Below, piece by piece: positions 8,080 to 23,000 of a stretch of DNA of 35,912 nucleotides. This stretch comes from Leptospirales bacterium (GTDB lineage: Bacteria > Spirochaetota > Leptospiria > Leptospirales > Leptonemataceae). Under the pieces are notes generated by a model. It saw nothing but the letters and a program-made list of their open reading frames with translations, was not told the origin of the DNA and ran no database searches. The position numbers were made by a program, and so were the translations under genes. The stretch lies in NCBI GenBank assembly GCA_019694685.1, contig JAIBBM010000041.1:1-35912 (forward strand), in the 5' to 3' direction. Each line of letters begins with the position of its first letter. The first letter of the stretch is position 1.

Positions 8080-11000
8080 AGAAGATCGCCTTTCTTTTGA
8101 TTTGCCTTCTGGCGGCCTGCCACACCGGAGACAAGAAAGATCCGGCAAAAACGGAACCTTCTCAACCTGCAAAACCTGAAACTGCAAAGCCACCGGGCCA
8201 GCCTGCAATAGCAGTGAAGCCGGGCACCAGGCCTGGAGAAGTTCTCAACCGTATTCGCTTCATCGTGGGAGAAGAAGCCATCACAGACATGGACATTGAG
8301 GCCATGCGAAAGAACCTGCTGCGCATGGGTAAGCCTGTGCGCAATCTCCAGGAAGATGCCGTCAAAGAATTGATCCGGCGTGCTCTCGTTGAAAACGAAG
8401 CGAAGGCAGAATCGATCATCGTATCAGAACAGCGCGTAGAAAATGAAGTAACTCGCGCAAAAGAAAACGCAGGTGTGCGCGATGACGCCCGCTTTCGTCA
8501 GGGAATTGAAGCGGAAACAGGAATGCCGTACTCTCTCTGGCTTGAAAACCTTAGATATGATCTGATCAAACAGCAACTCATTCAAATTAAAATATCAGTG
8601 CCTCCTCCCACGCAAGAAGAGCTGCGTCGTTTTTACGGACAGAATGCGGCCAGGTCCGGTCAGGAAGTGCGTTACCGCGAAATTGTACTGCAACCACAGA
8701 ATCAATCTATTGAAGAAGAAGCTCGCATTTCCAATCTCGCAAGACAGATTGTTCAGCGCAGTGGTGGCAACGCAACTGTGTTTGGAGAACTGGCCCGCAC
8801 AACGCCGGATAACGTATCGCCTCTGAAGATGTATTCTGGCATGCAGGATTATATTTCGCTCACAGAAGTCGCGAACTTTGATCGCATCAGCGCAGGTGTT
8901 TTGTCCACACTCGGGCCCGGTCAAACGTCGATTCCGTTTCGCGATGCGCGCGGCCGCTATGTTGTTTTCCTGATGGAAGGCAGACGCCCCGTTTCTTTTG
9001 AGAAAATTGAAGATCGAATCCGTCAGAAACTGTTTTTCGATAAAGCAGAACAGGCCTTCGAAGAATGGATTGAAAAGAAGCGCAAAGAAACTGCGATCAC
9101 GGCGATTGACTGAAGATGCCCGGGAAAATTCGCGCAGTCGTTATATATGCTCCCTCTCCCGACCGGGAAATGGCGGATGCAACTCTCGCAAAAATAAAGG
9201 AATGGATGCCAGGTTGCAACATCTATGGCAACTTCGACGGAACCATTCAGGTAACAGGAAGCAGTCCTTTTGAAATGGCAAAGGCCGCCTATTCTGAACT
9301 GGCGCGCACAACTCCGGTGAGCCCGGACGATAGCCTCGCTCTCTTTACGGGTCTGTGTCCTTTTCTCGACAAAGGCATTGCGGACGATCTGGCCAAAGTG
9401 CACACTCAGTTTTACGCGCACTATTCGTATTGCGAAAACAGTCCTTATGGATTTTTGCCGGATCTGGTTTCATCTGAGTTTCTGGCAGAGGCAGAGCCCG
9501 GCGCTACGGATCTGCGCGATTTTGTTTTTAAGAACATAGAAAAATACGATGCAGAAATTCTATACCGCCGGCCGGATGTTCGTCAGTTTCGTCTGGATTT
9601 TTCGTGCGGAAGCCCCAGGTCCCTCGATCTTTCGCGTCGCCTGCGAGCCATTGACCCGGATGTAACATACGAAAGGATCGAGAAGGTGATCCAGGATCAT
9701 CCTGAAATCATTCGTTCATTTCCATCATATTTTGAGATTGATCTGACCAGCCTGAGCAAGGTTCATCCCATCCTTTACCCCGAAATCTCAGGTACTGATT
9801 CTTTGCCTCTGGCTCTGGCGATTAAGCTCAATGCAGAGATTGCAGCTCATGGCTGGAAAAAGGACGCAACTGTGTCTCTTGCGGGTCGCGGCGAGCCCAT
9901 GCTCCATCCTGATTTTTTGGAAATCCTGAAGTTGTTTTTGGCCAATGAAAGTGTCAGCACAGTCTTTGTGGAAACGTACGGTCATTCCATTGATGAAAAG
10001 CAGATAACGTTATGGAATTCGCTGCCCGGAGCGGAAAAACTATCTGTCATACTGCGCCTTTCCACTCTGAAAAAAGATCGATACAGGTTTCTCTATGGAG
10101 AAGATTTGTTCGAGCCTGCGATGGCTGCTGTGGTTCATCTTGAAAAAGCGGCCAATCGCAAATTCGCAGCCTATGTGGAAATGCTTAAGATCAAGGAAGT
10201 GGAAGATGAGATCACTCCTTTCTTTGATCGCTTTGAAAACTCGACCGTTCGCGTAATCTTAAATAAATACAACCGTTACATAGATCTTTTGCCGGAGCGC
10301 AGAGTCACGGATCTCACTCCTCTGGACAGAAGTTTCTGCTGGCACATCGCGCGTGATTTCTACTTAAAGCCGGACGGAACTGTGCCTCTGTGCAAACAGG
10401 ACATTGTTGGCCGCGCTGCAACCCATGATTTTGCAAAGAAAACGATTCTTGAAATCTTATCTGCCACGGCCAGGGCACATTCGCATTCTGTAAGAGGCGA
10501 GCACGATTCTGTAGGAATGCCCTGCCTGAACTGTGACGAGTGGTACACGTTCAACGGATGAAGTGCGCAGTCCTCATCCAGGCAAGAAGCGCATCCGTCA
10601 GGCTTCCCGGAAAAATATACGAGCCCGTGCCAGAATCCGGTTCACCATCTATTCTGGATCATGTGGTGCGCCGTATGCAACTTGCAAACGTGGGCCCGGT
10701 GGTGGTGCTCATTCCAGAAGATGATACGCTTCTGGCTGACTATCTAAGCGTGCGGCGGATTGAGTTTCTTCGGGGCCCGCATGAGGACGTTCGCGCCCGA
10801 TATCGCCATGCGGCGCGAGCCATGAATCTGGATTTAGTTGTGCGCGCCACCGCAGACAATCCGGCTCTCGATCCGGTCTGTGCGGCGCGTTCCGTTCAGG
10901 AAATTCAGAGTCGCAATCTGGATCTTTTTTCTTTTTCTGCCATGCCTCTGGGCACAGGAGTGGAAGTCTTCACGGCTGCCGCCCTCTTGTCTGATTCTCT

Positions 11001-14000
11001 GGAAGGACCCGAGTACAGTGAACATGTATCTTTGCACATCAAGCATGCCCCAGACCGGTTTCGCGTGGAGCACTCGCCATGGAGAGAGGGGCTGCCTCCG
11101 GAACTTCCCCGCCTAACCGTGGATACACGAGAGGATCTGGAAGTGGTTCGATCCGTGTTTCGCAAGCTGGGTGTGGACTTTACTCTCGATCAACTCATGG
11201 AACTATTTGCATCCAATCCCGAACTATTCGCGGGCAATCGTCATGTGGTTCAGAAGACATTTCTGCCGCCTGGAGCATCGTCTTGATCTTGATACTGGCA
11301 GGTGCGGGCGCCCGATTTGGGACGGGCCACGTAGAGAGAATGCGAATTCTTAAAGGTCTTCTCGAAGCCCGCGGTCATTCTGTGTCTCTTCGCCTCACAG
11401 ATGAGCCAGAAGCGGAGCGTGGCAGACATGGAGATTCGCTCATTGTTTTTGACGCGCGCGATTCTGCCTGCGATGTGGGGGAACGCGTCATCGCAGTGGA
11501 CAATCGTTCCTCTATTCGCGCAGGCAACACGAGCATTGTGTTTCATGACACTCTGCCTCATCCTGAGGTGGCTATGGACGTTGCGCTCAATCAGTGTTTG
11601 ATGGATCCTGCACTTCTGACGCTGGAAAGACGGACGGAAGACAAAGCCAGCATTCTCGTATACAGTGGCCAGGAAGCGCCGCCGGAACTTGCAGTGGAAG
11701 GGAAGGTTTTTCAAGTGGGACGCGATAGAATGCTCGGTGCTATAGGAGCTAACAGGCTGGATCGCACTGCGTTTCTAGAGCGATTGGCTGCTTCGCGAGT
11801 ACTTGTATCTTACTTTGGAATGACTGTTCTCGAGGCTATGTTTCTTGGAATTCCCACAGTTACGTATTCAATTGGAAGCACTGTGCATGATACGTTATCT
11901 GCTCTTCTCGAAAAAGAAACAAACGTCCGCTTCTATCGAAAGAGCCAGAAAGCGGGTCAGGAAATTTTTGATCTAACATATACGAAGCGTCCATCGGGGC
12001 AAGGATTCCAGATTTTGATTGATTTGATAGAGAGGTATTTATGAGCTTTTTTCAACCGCGTAACATCTGGCTTGTGATTATGGTGGCGGCCATTGGTGTG
12101 TCGATGTATGTTCGGGAGGAGTCTAAAACCCCGGACATTGAAGTTCTCAAAACAAAACAGATCAGTATGATGGTCAAGATGCTTGCATCTCAGGCTCTTG
12201 TTGTGGCTAAAGTGCCCGGGCCATTGACGGACGGAGTCAAGAAACAAATCAAAGACCAGTTAGGCGACATTGAGACCAAACTGCCAGAAAGAGAAATTTT
12301 TCCGGTGCAAAAGTTCATCATTCTTTCTGAAATAGGAGAGAGCGTGTCGCTGCCGGATATGGGAAACAAAGCACTCATCGCTGATTTGAAATTGATTTAC
12401 GTGGATCGCACTCCTGCGGCAGACAATTCGCCTTTATTTGCCATTGCTGGCGGGGATCTTGCTCGTTTGAAATCTTTGTCTTTGAATAAACCAAAAGAAG
12501 CGGAAGCGCTGCGCGCGGGCCTGGAGGCGCGCGCGAGTTTCATGGAAATGGTGCTGGGTGGAAGCGCATTTTTTGGGCTGGGCGTATTCTTTGCGGGTCT
12601 GGCCGTCACCTACTGGTTCTTTAGAAAAATCCCCCCCGCTGTGTTTTTTGAATCCCTCGGACTCATCGATCCTGAAAGGCAACGTCTCCTTCTGGAATCA
12701 GCTGTATTGTATGTTTTTCTTGTTTTCCCGGTGGGAGCGGCTTTTGGCAAGCAGGTAGCGCATTTGTTCCCGAACGCGACGTTATTTGCTCTTGTTCATC
12801 TCACGATTGCTTTCTTTGCTTCTTGCGGATACTACGCACTCAATGCGGGCCCAGGGTCTCTGCGTATGCTCGCGGTCGGGCAGGTCACCGATCCAATGAA
12901 AGAAGTGGCCGTGGGAGTCATGGGGTTTGCTGCCATTTTTCCTCCTGCATTGCTTGCTCTTCTTCTGACCATGGGATCTGCGGCCCAGGATTCCGTGCGA
13001 ATCGCTCATCCGATTTCTTTTGAAATCCAGAAGAATCCGGTTCTTGTTTTTATTCTTGCGGCAGTCCTTGTTCCGATCTTCGAAGAAGTGATCTTTCGCT
13101 GTTTTCTCTACGGGTTCTTCAGACGAGAGCAGCGCATTCGCTATGCTGCATTTTTTTCAGGGAGCATTTTTGCGATTCTTCATCCTCAGGGTGCCATCGC
13201 ACTGCCATACCTGACGATTCTGGGTATGGGACTGGCAGTACTGCGAGAGTATCGGCCTTCTCCTCTCGCATCCATGACTGCACACGCATGCGTCAATGGC
13301 ACGGCTGTAATACTGGGATACGCTTTCACGGCTCTCTAGAAGATTTTGCCCCAGGAATCCCATTCAGTCTGCACCGCGTCTCCTACGCGGAGAGTCTTCC
13401 CGGTTTCTGACGAATGGATTCTCGTATTCAAACACAATCGATAGTAGTGCGAAAAATGATCCGGGTTTGAAGTGGCCGGTAAGTGTTTCTTTCTGGCGTC
13501 ACTGAGAGTTTTTGAGAAACCCTGAATGACTTCTCCCGTAGATGGATGTCGTGACGGCACGGCACACCGGGCGCACGGATTGCTTCCGACCACGGTTACA
13601 TCTCCTGCGAAAAAAGTGGCACCTCCGTAGAGCTGATCTTCGTAGAAAGAGTCTGCGCCTCCGAAAAGAACATTGGGTCTAAAGCGGCGGATCGCTTCTT
13701 CGAATTTGAATCCCTGACCGCTTGCAGCAAACCATTCGCATACCCGCTGCAAAGTGGCAGAAGCAACAAACGTGGGACCAGAGGCCTCTAGATCGTCTGG
13801 AAAACCGGTCTGAGTGTTTTGCATGATGCGAAGGTTCATTTCGAAGAAATCACTGAACCAGAGAGACATTCTGTCTCTGTCTTCCATTGAAAACTGATGC
13901 GCTGGTTTGTCGGGCGCGCTTAGAGTTACTGCTCGAAAATCTTCTGTGTAGACGGCGCGAATCGCGTGGATCTTCGCGAAGCGTTTTGCATTTACGAACG

Positions 14001-17000
14001 TTCCCTGTTCGTCTACGATCGCCAGAAGTCTATCATGTTCGAGGCTACCCCCGTCCGTTATGCGGCATTCGGAGACAGATACTCCGTCCAGTGACTTGAT
14101 TGGGTAGACGATGATCCTTTCAACAAAGACGCCCGTCATGCCTGTTGTTACTTCTCAAAGTCGATGCGACGAATGACATCCGGATGGCAAGTGTTGCGAA
14201 GGCCTGTGTCCGGTCCCGCAATGCCAGTATACCACGTGCCGTCTGGTTTCTTGAGATCCATCCAGAACGTAAAGACCTGAATCTGGCCATTCTTGTTTTC
14301 TAGTGGAATTTTTCTCAGGAATGGAAACAGTCCGCCTGATTTGCGAAGCTCATGGCCATCTTTGAGGCGAATGCGAAATTCTTCTGCGGCAAATTCGTAG
14401 ACCATTCCGTTTTTGTTTTCGCGCAGAAATTTCCCTTTCCATTTGAGTATTTCAATCGAGGAAATCTCACCCATTCCTATCACTTTCTCGTACTGGATGC
14501 CTTCTGCTTCGTGAACCAGGGTGATCTTTTCTGGAGCGTTGAATTTGAGTCGTCCATTTACGATTCTGCCATCTCCCAGAGTGATTCTGGATTCAACTAC
14601 GTAGGCTTTCTCTTTCTTTTCGTCCTGGGTCGGCTTTTCGCTTCTGTTTTGATCCGGAGATGGCTCTTGCTTTGGCTTGTCCGATTCCTTATTCACGGGA
14701 GTCGCGGACGTTATTTGCTTTTGATTGCGAGGCTTTGCGTCAGCGGCAACCGTGACGCATACAAAAACCGCACAGAATGCGAAGGGCAGAGAACCTGGCT
14801 TAGAGAAGGCCACGTAGGGATTGCGCAATTCGTTCCACATTGTTTGCCGACAGTGCAGGGTAAACCGGCACAGAAACTGATTTTTGATACAATCGCTCTG
14901 CATTTGGATATTCAAGACGCGGCAAGCCTGCCAGGTGATGAAGTGGGAGGTCCACTGCGCGAGTCACACCAATCTGCAATGAGTTGAAGTAACGAATCAC
15001 TTCATCGTGCGGTCTGGAAACAACAATTGGAAAGCGAAGGTAGCAGTCTGTTCCCGGAGTTTTGAAATAGGTCTCGTGTTGAGTTCTCTGCAGAGATTCA
15101 ATGTATTTAACGCCGATCTTGCGTCTGCGCGCCAGTGTCACTGCAAGCCTGGTCAATTGTTCCAGACCAATGGCTGCTTGAAAATCTTCCAGCCTGTAAT
15201 CATATGCGATGGATCCTTCCTGGCGTTTGGATCCGTAGCGAAGAGAATCTATTTTCTGAAAAAGTTTTGAGTCGTTTGTTACGATGATCGCACCGTTTCC
15301 AGTCGTCATGAGATCGTATTGAGACATGCCACAGATGGACAACGCTCCGAATTGAGATGCCTGGATCTCGGCCCCCACAAGGCCAGTGAAGTCAGCGATG
15401 ATCTGAACGTTTTCGCCTGGAAATTCCAGAGATGCAGGAGCACCGAATGTATGATCCAGAATATAGATTTTCTTTCCAGCTTCGCGCGAAAGTGCAGCCT
15501 GCACCGCGTCCTGCGATGGGTGAAAGGAGCCGCGCTCGATGTCGACAAGTGCAACGTCTGCTCCTGTATACCGGGCTGCATCGTAAGCTCCGACTGGAGC
15601 AATCGATGACATGGCAACCAGGTCCCCGGCACCGACGCCCAGTGCCAGATAAGCCAGGTGGTAGGCTGCGGTCTGTGAGTTCACGCTCAGCGCGTGCTTA
15701 AAACCAAATGCATGTGCGAATGACTTTTCAAAACGACCGGCCACGCTGCCGCTCATCAGTCTGTCATGAATCAAACAATCAAGGACGGATTCCAGTTCGT
15801 CCTTGCTCAGGCTCGGTCTTTGAGCCTCTATCGGTTGAATTTTTCTTTCCGTCCTGTATACCCCAGCCAAAGCCACAATTCTAGTCCTGTTTATATTTCG
15901 TCCTTTGTAAGATATTATGTCACATTGCGTCCAGCCCTTTTTAGCTTTTGCGGCAAAATTTAGAACTCCCTGATTTGACGTTCCGCCCGGGTCCGGGCGG
16001 TCAGTTGGTTTTCAAAAATTCAGTCTGGAGGATTGAAATCTTCAGGTGTAGAGCAGGAGTAAATTTCGGAACCGGAAGCGGGTGCAAGCGTAGAAGGCTG
16101 CCCGTGCGGGATGAACACCGCGCTTCCGGATGGAAAGATTTCGCCGTTTATTTCCATAGTACCTTTCAATGCCAGCACAATGGCGGGGCCGCGTCTATGG
16201 ATTGGTTGGTTTATTTTATGAAGCGCGAAATCGTTCACTGGCACGGGATATCTGAGCCCGTTTGCTTCCTGAACTGGTTTTACAATCTGGTGCGGGCCCG
16301 TGCGATAATGCAGCATGGATACAAGAGTATCCACGTCGCAGTATTTTGTAGTGAGTCCGGCGCGCACTACATTGTCTGACGCAGCCATGCACTCGAGTAT
16401 TTCTCCCCCCAGATAGGAGTGAGGTTCATTGGGGCCAAGGAAGATAGCTTCCCCGTGCGCCAGTTCCATGTAATTTAGAAAGAAAGGTGCAAATATTCCA
16501 GGGTCGCGATCTCCATAGATGCCGCATAGATCCAGAAAGCAGATTTCTTCCGGTTCCCGGGAAACCGCAGAGCGAACTCTCTCCGCCGCACGAGCCACTT
16601 TTTCTCCGTCTGTGCGCATCAATCCTGCGTACCAGCCGCGCACACCATCTTCAATATGTCCGCATATCTCGAGCAATGCCGCATGACGTTCCAGTTCAAC
16701 GCGAATTTCGTTTTCATTTCTAAATCCAACAAGCGCGCGCATGTCTTGAATGCACATGGCAAGTTCTGGTTTGTGATTCGGGTCCGGATAGTTCTTTGCA
16801 TCTCTTGCGTGAAGTTGTTTTGCCAGTGTGCGATCCGGATGGGCCTGAATGGAAAGTGGGCGATCTGCGTGCAAGATTTTGAAAAGAAAGCTCAGGTGTC
16901 CGCCGTGGCCCAGGAAATAGTCAGGCTCAGTAGCGATCAGAGATGCCAGGCTTTCATTTTCAGGTTGAACGATGGACGGCGCAGTAGGATGGGCGCCCAT

Positions 17001-20000
17001 CCACAACTCAGCCGCTGGTTCGTCTTCGAGTACTGCCTCATGAGCCTTGAAGGCGATGCGGCGCAGGATGCTTTCCGCATCCAGGGAGCCCCAGTGGTAT
17101 TTTTGAACGGGACACTTCAGTAGATAATGGCTGCGTCGACTCAAATAGGCCTCTCTATGGAAGGCTGGCGCGGCTGCTCGGGCTCATGGATCCGAACAGG
17201 GAGGCGATAGAAAAGAAAGAACACGAACAATATGAATCCAGCGTACAGAATCAATTTTGCCATCGCATGAAGCGAAAAGGGGACTGTGCTGCCCGGAACG
17301 AGGGCCAGAAAATCATATTTCAGAATTGTAAAGAATCTCTGCACGATTCCAGCGTGTAAGGCGTGTTTTTGCGGTCAAACTTATTCGAGTTGAAATCCTA
17401 TACGGCGAGAGAGAGAACTGCTGATGCGTTTTTGCATTTTGATCGGTCTACTTTGCTTTTGTGGCCCGCTCTTTTCGCAGCCAGTGGCAGACACTTCTGT
17501 GGACCAGGTTTCGGGGCCAGACGGCAGATTTCGCGTGCTTCGCATTTTCCCGATGCACTACTGGCTTGATTCAGAGCAGGAGTCAAACGTGCGCGCTCTG
17601 ACAGAAGCATCAGGGCCCGGCGATCCTCTTGTGGTTGTGTTGTGGGGGCCCTATACGCCCAGGGTGCTCGATGCAAACGCTGAGAGATCCAGGATCGTTC
17701 CGCAGCATTTTGAATGGTTCTTGCATCGGCTGTGTTACAAAGACGTGAACTACGAAGATCCGGCTTATCGCAAGCATCAAATGGCAGAAAGTCGCTGTTA
17801 TGCAGAGCGCACCGTTGAGTTTTTAAAAGGCAGGACTCTGCCGTACTTCATGTTTGCAATGTGGGGCGATAATCTGGAGTCCTACGAATACATCGGTCTG
17901 ATTCGCTATCCAGTCATTCTTCTTACTATGGTCGTGTTCTCTATTCCACAATTGTTGCTTTTCCTCCTGATCCTTCTACCATTCAAATCGTGGCTTTCGA
18001 GTCGTGAATTCGTGCAGCGAGTCTTTAAGGTAGTGCTCCCCATGATCATTGGAATTGCCTGGTTGTTTTTTTTCATGGAGAGAGTGGGAGACGAGTGGTA
18101 TATCACGCCGTTTCGTTTTGTGCTTCCTATGTCTGGAGTTTATTTTGCCCTCACTTTCATTTCGTGCATGTGGATCGCAGACTACGTTTACTTTCGCCAG
18201 AACAATCCGCCATCCCCCTGGGTAGTTGCATTTTTTTATGTTTTTGCTCCCATCATGATTCTTGGAGCGGGTGCGGCCGCCCGTGGTTCCAGGGGAACAT
18301 ACGTCTCTTCTAGGGGTTCCAGTTCCGGGACGTCTGGCGGTTCCGGCTCCACCGGCGGAGGCGGAAGCTTTGGTGGAGGAGGAGCGAGTGCGAGCTTTTA
18401 GTTAGCCGGCGCGCAATCGTGCGTAGAATTCAGTGAGCGCTTCCGGGAGCATGGAGGGATGAGGCAGGATTCTGTATCTTCCCTGGCCCAGCATCAGTGG
18501 TAAGTAATGTCGCGCGGATGCTTCTACGGCCAGCGCGAATGTATGAACATCCGCATTCCGCGCTTCCTTGAGCGCTCGTCTGACATCTGCCATTCCGTAG
18601 CGTCCTTCATACCGGTCATAGTCGTTTGGTTTCCCATCAGATAGAAGCAGAATCCATTTTTTCCGAGCGCTTCGCGAGAGGATTTCAGCCGTGGCATGAC
18701 GAATCGCCGGACCAATGCGCGTGTATCCTGTTGCTTCAAGCCCGCCGAGTCTTCCGCGCGCAGGAGCCCACCCTTCGGAAAAGCGCTTAACGTTGAGATA
18801 GGAGATATGATTTCGCGTTTTAGAGAAGAACGCATCGATTGCAAAATCATCTTCAGACTCTGCAAGGATTTCTGAAAGCAGCGCCACGGACCGTTTTTCC
18901 ACATCGAGTATTCTTTCTCCGCCTGTGTATGCGTCCGTGGACAGGCTAATGTCCAGAAGTATCAAGACCGCGAGATCTCTTTTTCTTTTGCGCCGGGACA
19001 GGTAGACTTTTTCGGATGGTGTTTTTCCGGCCGCGAGTTCTGAAAAATTGTCCACCAGTGCGTCCAGGTCGGGCTCCTCTCCCGAAGACTGTCTGCGAAC
19101 CTGTTCCATTTCATTGTTTACGGATGACATGGTTCGCCTCAGGCGAGCCAGGGTTCCGCGGTCTTGATCCAGTGCGGATCGCACGTAATCTGCGGACAGG
19201 TTTCGCGGACGACCCGGATAAATTCTGCAGTGTGCTTTTTTGTAGGATCTTATTTTGTAATCCCATTCGTCGTAGGGAATAAAGGTGCCTTCCTCTGTAG
19301 AGCTTGCACTTTCTGGCGCGGAGGCATTTACAAAGAACTCGGTTCTGTAAACGGAATGTGCCGGTGTGTCCACTCGAACGGTGTCGCGCAAATCCAGTTC
19401 CTTGAGAGCTTCCTCGTGGTCGCTCAGATCGTCTTCCCCGTCCATGCTTCTCCATGTTCCGTTGAATTCCTCGATGGTTTCCGCTTTCTCGAAGTTATGC
19501 GATAGTGTGTAGTCTTCAATTGCCTTTGTGTCCGGAGTGTGCGTGCGAACGTCCTCTCTTGTCTTGCCATCAATCTCCGTAACCTTTTCCTTTTGTTCTT
19601 TCTGCGATTGTGTGTTCCGGGAACCCGGCGTCACTTCTCCGCCGCTAGATTCAATCGGGGCCATCCATTTTCCAGCCAGCAACTTCAGGCTACCGTTTGT
19701 GGCAAGCTCCGTGCGAATCACAGAATCAATGGTGAGACGCAAAGATGGATATTTCTTCGCCACCGCGGAAAGAATTGCTTCGAGTGAGCCTGTTGCGCGC
19801 GATATGGATTCTTCCTCTGTTTGTCCATCTTTCGACCAGTTGAGTCCCATTCTCCTTTGCTCTGCAAGACAGCATACTCTGAGGAAGAAAAAGAGATCAT
19901 TGTCTGCGCGAGATTCAAATCCTTCGTAGAATGCGGGCAAAAAGAAGAACTGATTCCTGAATCCTCCGCCTGCCTCCGCAGTCACGATTTCCACGGGATC

Positions 20001-23000
20001 CCCGGTGAGCATTCGTGAAACAATCGTTAGGCGGTCTTTGAGCTCTGACAGGATGGAGCGATTGGGATTGAGTGTTCCTTTCTTTTTGAGGCGGCCGGCG
20101 AGCGTCAGCACCTTCTTGAAGATTGCCTGATCCCACTCCATTGTAATCTCTGGAAGCGCCGTTAAAACACCAGGGCTACAACGTCTCGGACGGCGGCGCC
20201 AGTTTCTGCGTCATCTGTGAGCGGTTGCACGATTCCTACGTCGCAGGCGAGTCTAGCCGGAAGTCCGTCTGCCATGAGCTTTGCCGTGCTCACCAGCAAT
20301 CTAGTGGATACAGTTTCTGCCAGTCCGAGTTCCGCCAGATTTCTGATTCTACCTGCCAGCTGCACCAGCAGCTTGACCTGAGATAAATCCAGATTGGATT
20401 CTGCGCGAACGATTTCAGATTCCACCGCTTCCGAGGGGTATTGAAACTCGATCGATACGAAGCGCTGTCGCGTGGATGCTTTGAGTTCTTTCCATCCCTT
20501 TTGATAGCCAGGATTGAAAGAGGCGATCAACATGAAAGTAGGGGGTGCTGCAATTTCTTCATCATGTCTGTCCAGATAGAGAATGCGTCTGTGGTCCGTG
20601 AGTGAGTGAAGTGCAACGATGGTATCCGGTCTTGCTTCCGCAATTTCATCCAGGTATAGAACCGCGCCAGTTCTACACGCGCGCGTCATGGGTCCGTCCT
20701 GCCAGGTTGTTTCAGATCCTTTGACCAGATAACGTCCGAGTAAATCCACCGCAGAAGTTTCGTCGTGGCAGGAAACTGTAATCATGGGCAGTTTCATTTT
20801 CGCGGACATGTACTCCACGAATCTAGACTTGCCCGAACCCGTGGGCCCCTTCAAAAGAAGGGGCAGACGGTTCTTGTAAGCGTGTTCAAAAACTTCGCAT
20901 TCGCGGCCTACCGGTTTATAGTACGGCAGGCCGTTGGCGTCATCCGCGTTTTGCGGCATAGAGGGCTTCGTCAGATGTATTCTCCGGTACAATTGCTTCA
21001 TCCGACGGCAGGCCGAATTTGATGAAGTTGTAGATAAAGAGAATCGCGCCTATGGTAAACAGACTCGCGGCTGCGATCAATCCAACGAAGTGAATCTGGA
21101 TTTCCTTTTGAACTGTAAGGAAGTCCATTCCCATTTTACGTTCGAGATACACCTGCGTAATTCCAGCGACGGCGAACGCGCCTGTCATCGCAGTCATACC
21201 AATGTTTGCAAGCCAGAATGAAAGAAGGCCCGGCAGATTGTTCCAGAGCTTTCTTCCAGTGAGAAGCGGCAAACAGTACGTGATCACCGCAAGAACAATC
21301 ATCGCGTAGGCTCCCCAGAATGCCATATGGCCATGCATCGCCGTAACCAGCGTGCCGTGGGTCCACAGGTTCACCTGCGGGATCGTATGCGCAATTCCCA
21401 AAAATCCCGCACCGACAAAAGACATGATGGAGCAACCGATTGTCCAATAGAGTGAAATCTTATTTGGATGTTCTCGACCGCTCTTGCGATACATGTTGAT
21501 GGCAAAGAGCGCCATCCCAAGGAAAGCGAGTGGTTCGAGAGCTGAGAAGATTCCTCCTACCATCAGCCAATATTTAGGAGTGCCAATGTAGTAGTAGTGA
21601 TGGCCTGTTCCCAGTAGTCCCGAAAGGAACGTGAGTCCTACGATCACATACAACCACTTCTCAATGACTTCTCTGTCTACGCCCGTCAGTTTGATGAGCA
21701 GGTAAGAAAGGATGGATCCCATGATCAATTCCCAGACACCTTCTACCCACAGATGAACGACCCACCAGCGGAAATAAGAATCCATTGTCTGACTGCGAAA
21801 GTAGATCATCCCTGGAAGATACAACAGCGCCGCAGAAAGAAGTCCAATGAACAGAACCAGCTGCGTTGTCGAATAACGGTTCCCTTTCAGGATGGTCATG
21901 CCAATGTTAAAGATGAACATGAGCACATTGACCACCACGAGAAAATCGAGCGGTCTTGGGATTTCCAGAAACTTGCGGCCTTCCCAGTAGTTCAGGTGGA
22001 ATCCAATGATCGCCACCACACCCACTACTATCAAAGAGATGAGCTGAACCCACGCGAGTTTGACTGAAAATAGTTCGCGGCCGGATTCATCTGGAATGAT
22101 GAAGTAGGCTGCTCCCATAAAACCGGTGAGAAGCCAGACCACCAGGAGGTTTGTATGCGTTGCTCTTGCTGCGTTAAACGGAATGAAGTCGTGCAGTCCG
22201 TCCATACCAATGCGCGCGAAGCCCATTACGAAACCGTAAATAATCTGGAGTGAAAACAGAAGCATGCAGGTTGCGAAGAACCAGTATGCAATTTTTTGCG
22301 ATTTATATTTCATCTAGATCCTCCCGACCTACTTCAATCCCGCAAGAAATGTGGAGATTTCTTTGATTTCGGCTTCGCTGAGTGCGAGTTTGGGCATTTT
22401 CGCTCCGGGCTTTATTGCAGATGGATCGCGTAGCCACTTTTCTATGTAGGCGAGGTCTCGCCTGGATCCAACTCCATCTAGAGCCGGGCCAACGTTGCCG
22501 CCTGCTCCGCCGAGTGAATGACATGCTACGCAGAGCTGCTTGAACTTAGCCGGTGTTTCTACGGCCGGTCCAGTAGCGGCGGAGGAAGTCATATGGAGAT
22601 TTGGTTTTGGTGGAAATCCGTTCAGATCCATTTCGCCAATCCATTTGAAGAATGCGATGAGATCGGTGATGTCCTGATCGGAAAAGTTGTATTTCACCAT
22701 CTTACGTTCGCCGGGGAACATGGCCTGAGGATCTTTCAAGAAGACCTTCATCCATTCCGCTCCGCGTCTGTCGTAAACTTTGGTGAGTTCAGGTGCATAG
22801 TATGCGCCTTCTCCAAGAAGTGTATGGCAACCCATACAGTTGTTCTTGTCCCAGATTTCTTTGCCCCGTTCTACTTCGGGGGTGATGTTTGCTTCATGAG
22901 TTTGCTCGGGGATTTTGCGCATAGTGTCGACCGTCAAAAAGAGGAAGAGGCCGGCGCAGAGCGCAGTACCAGCGAGGAAAAACAGTTTTGCCTGTGATTT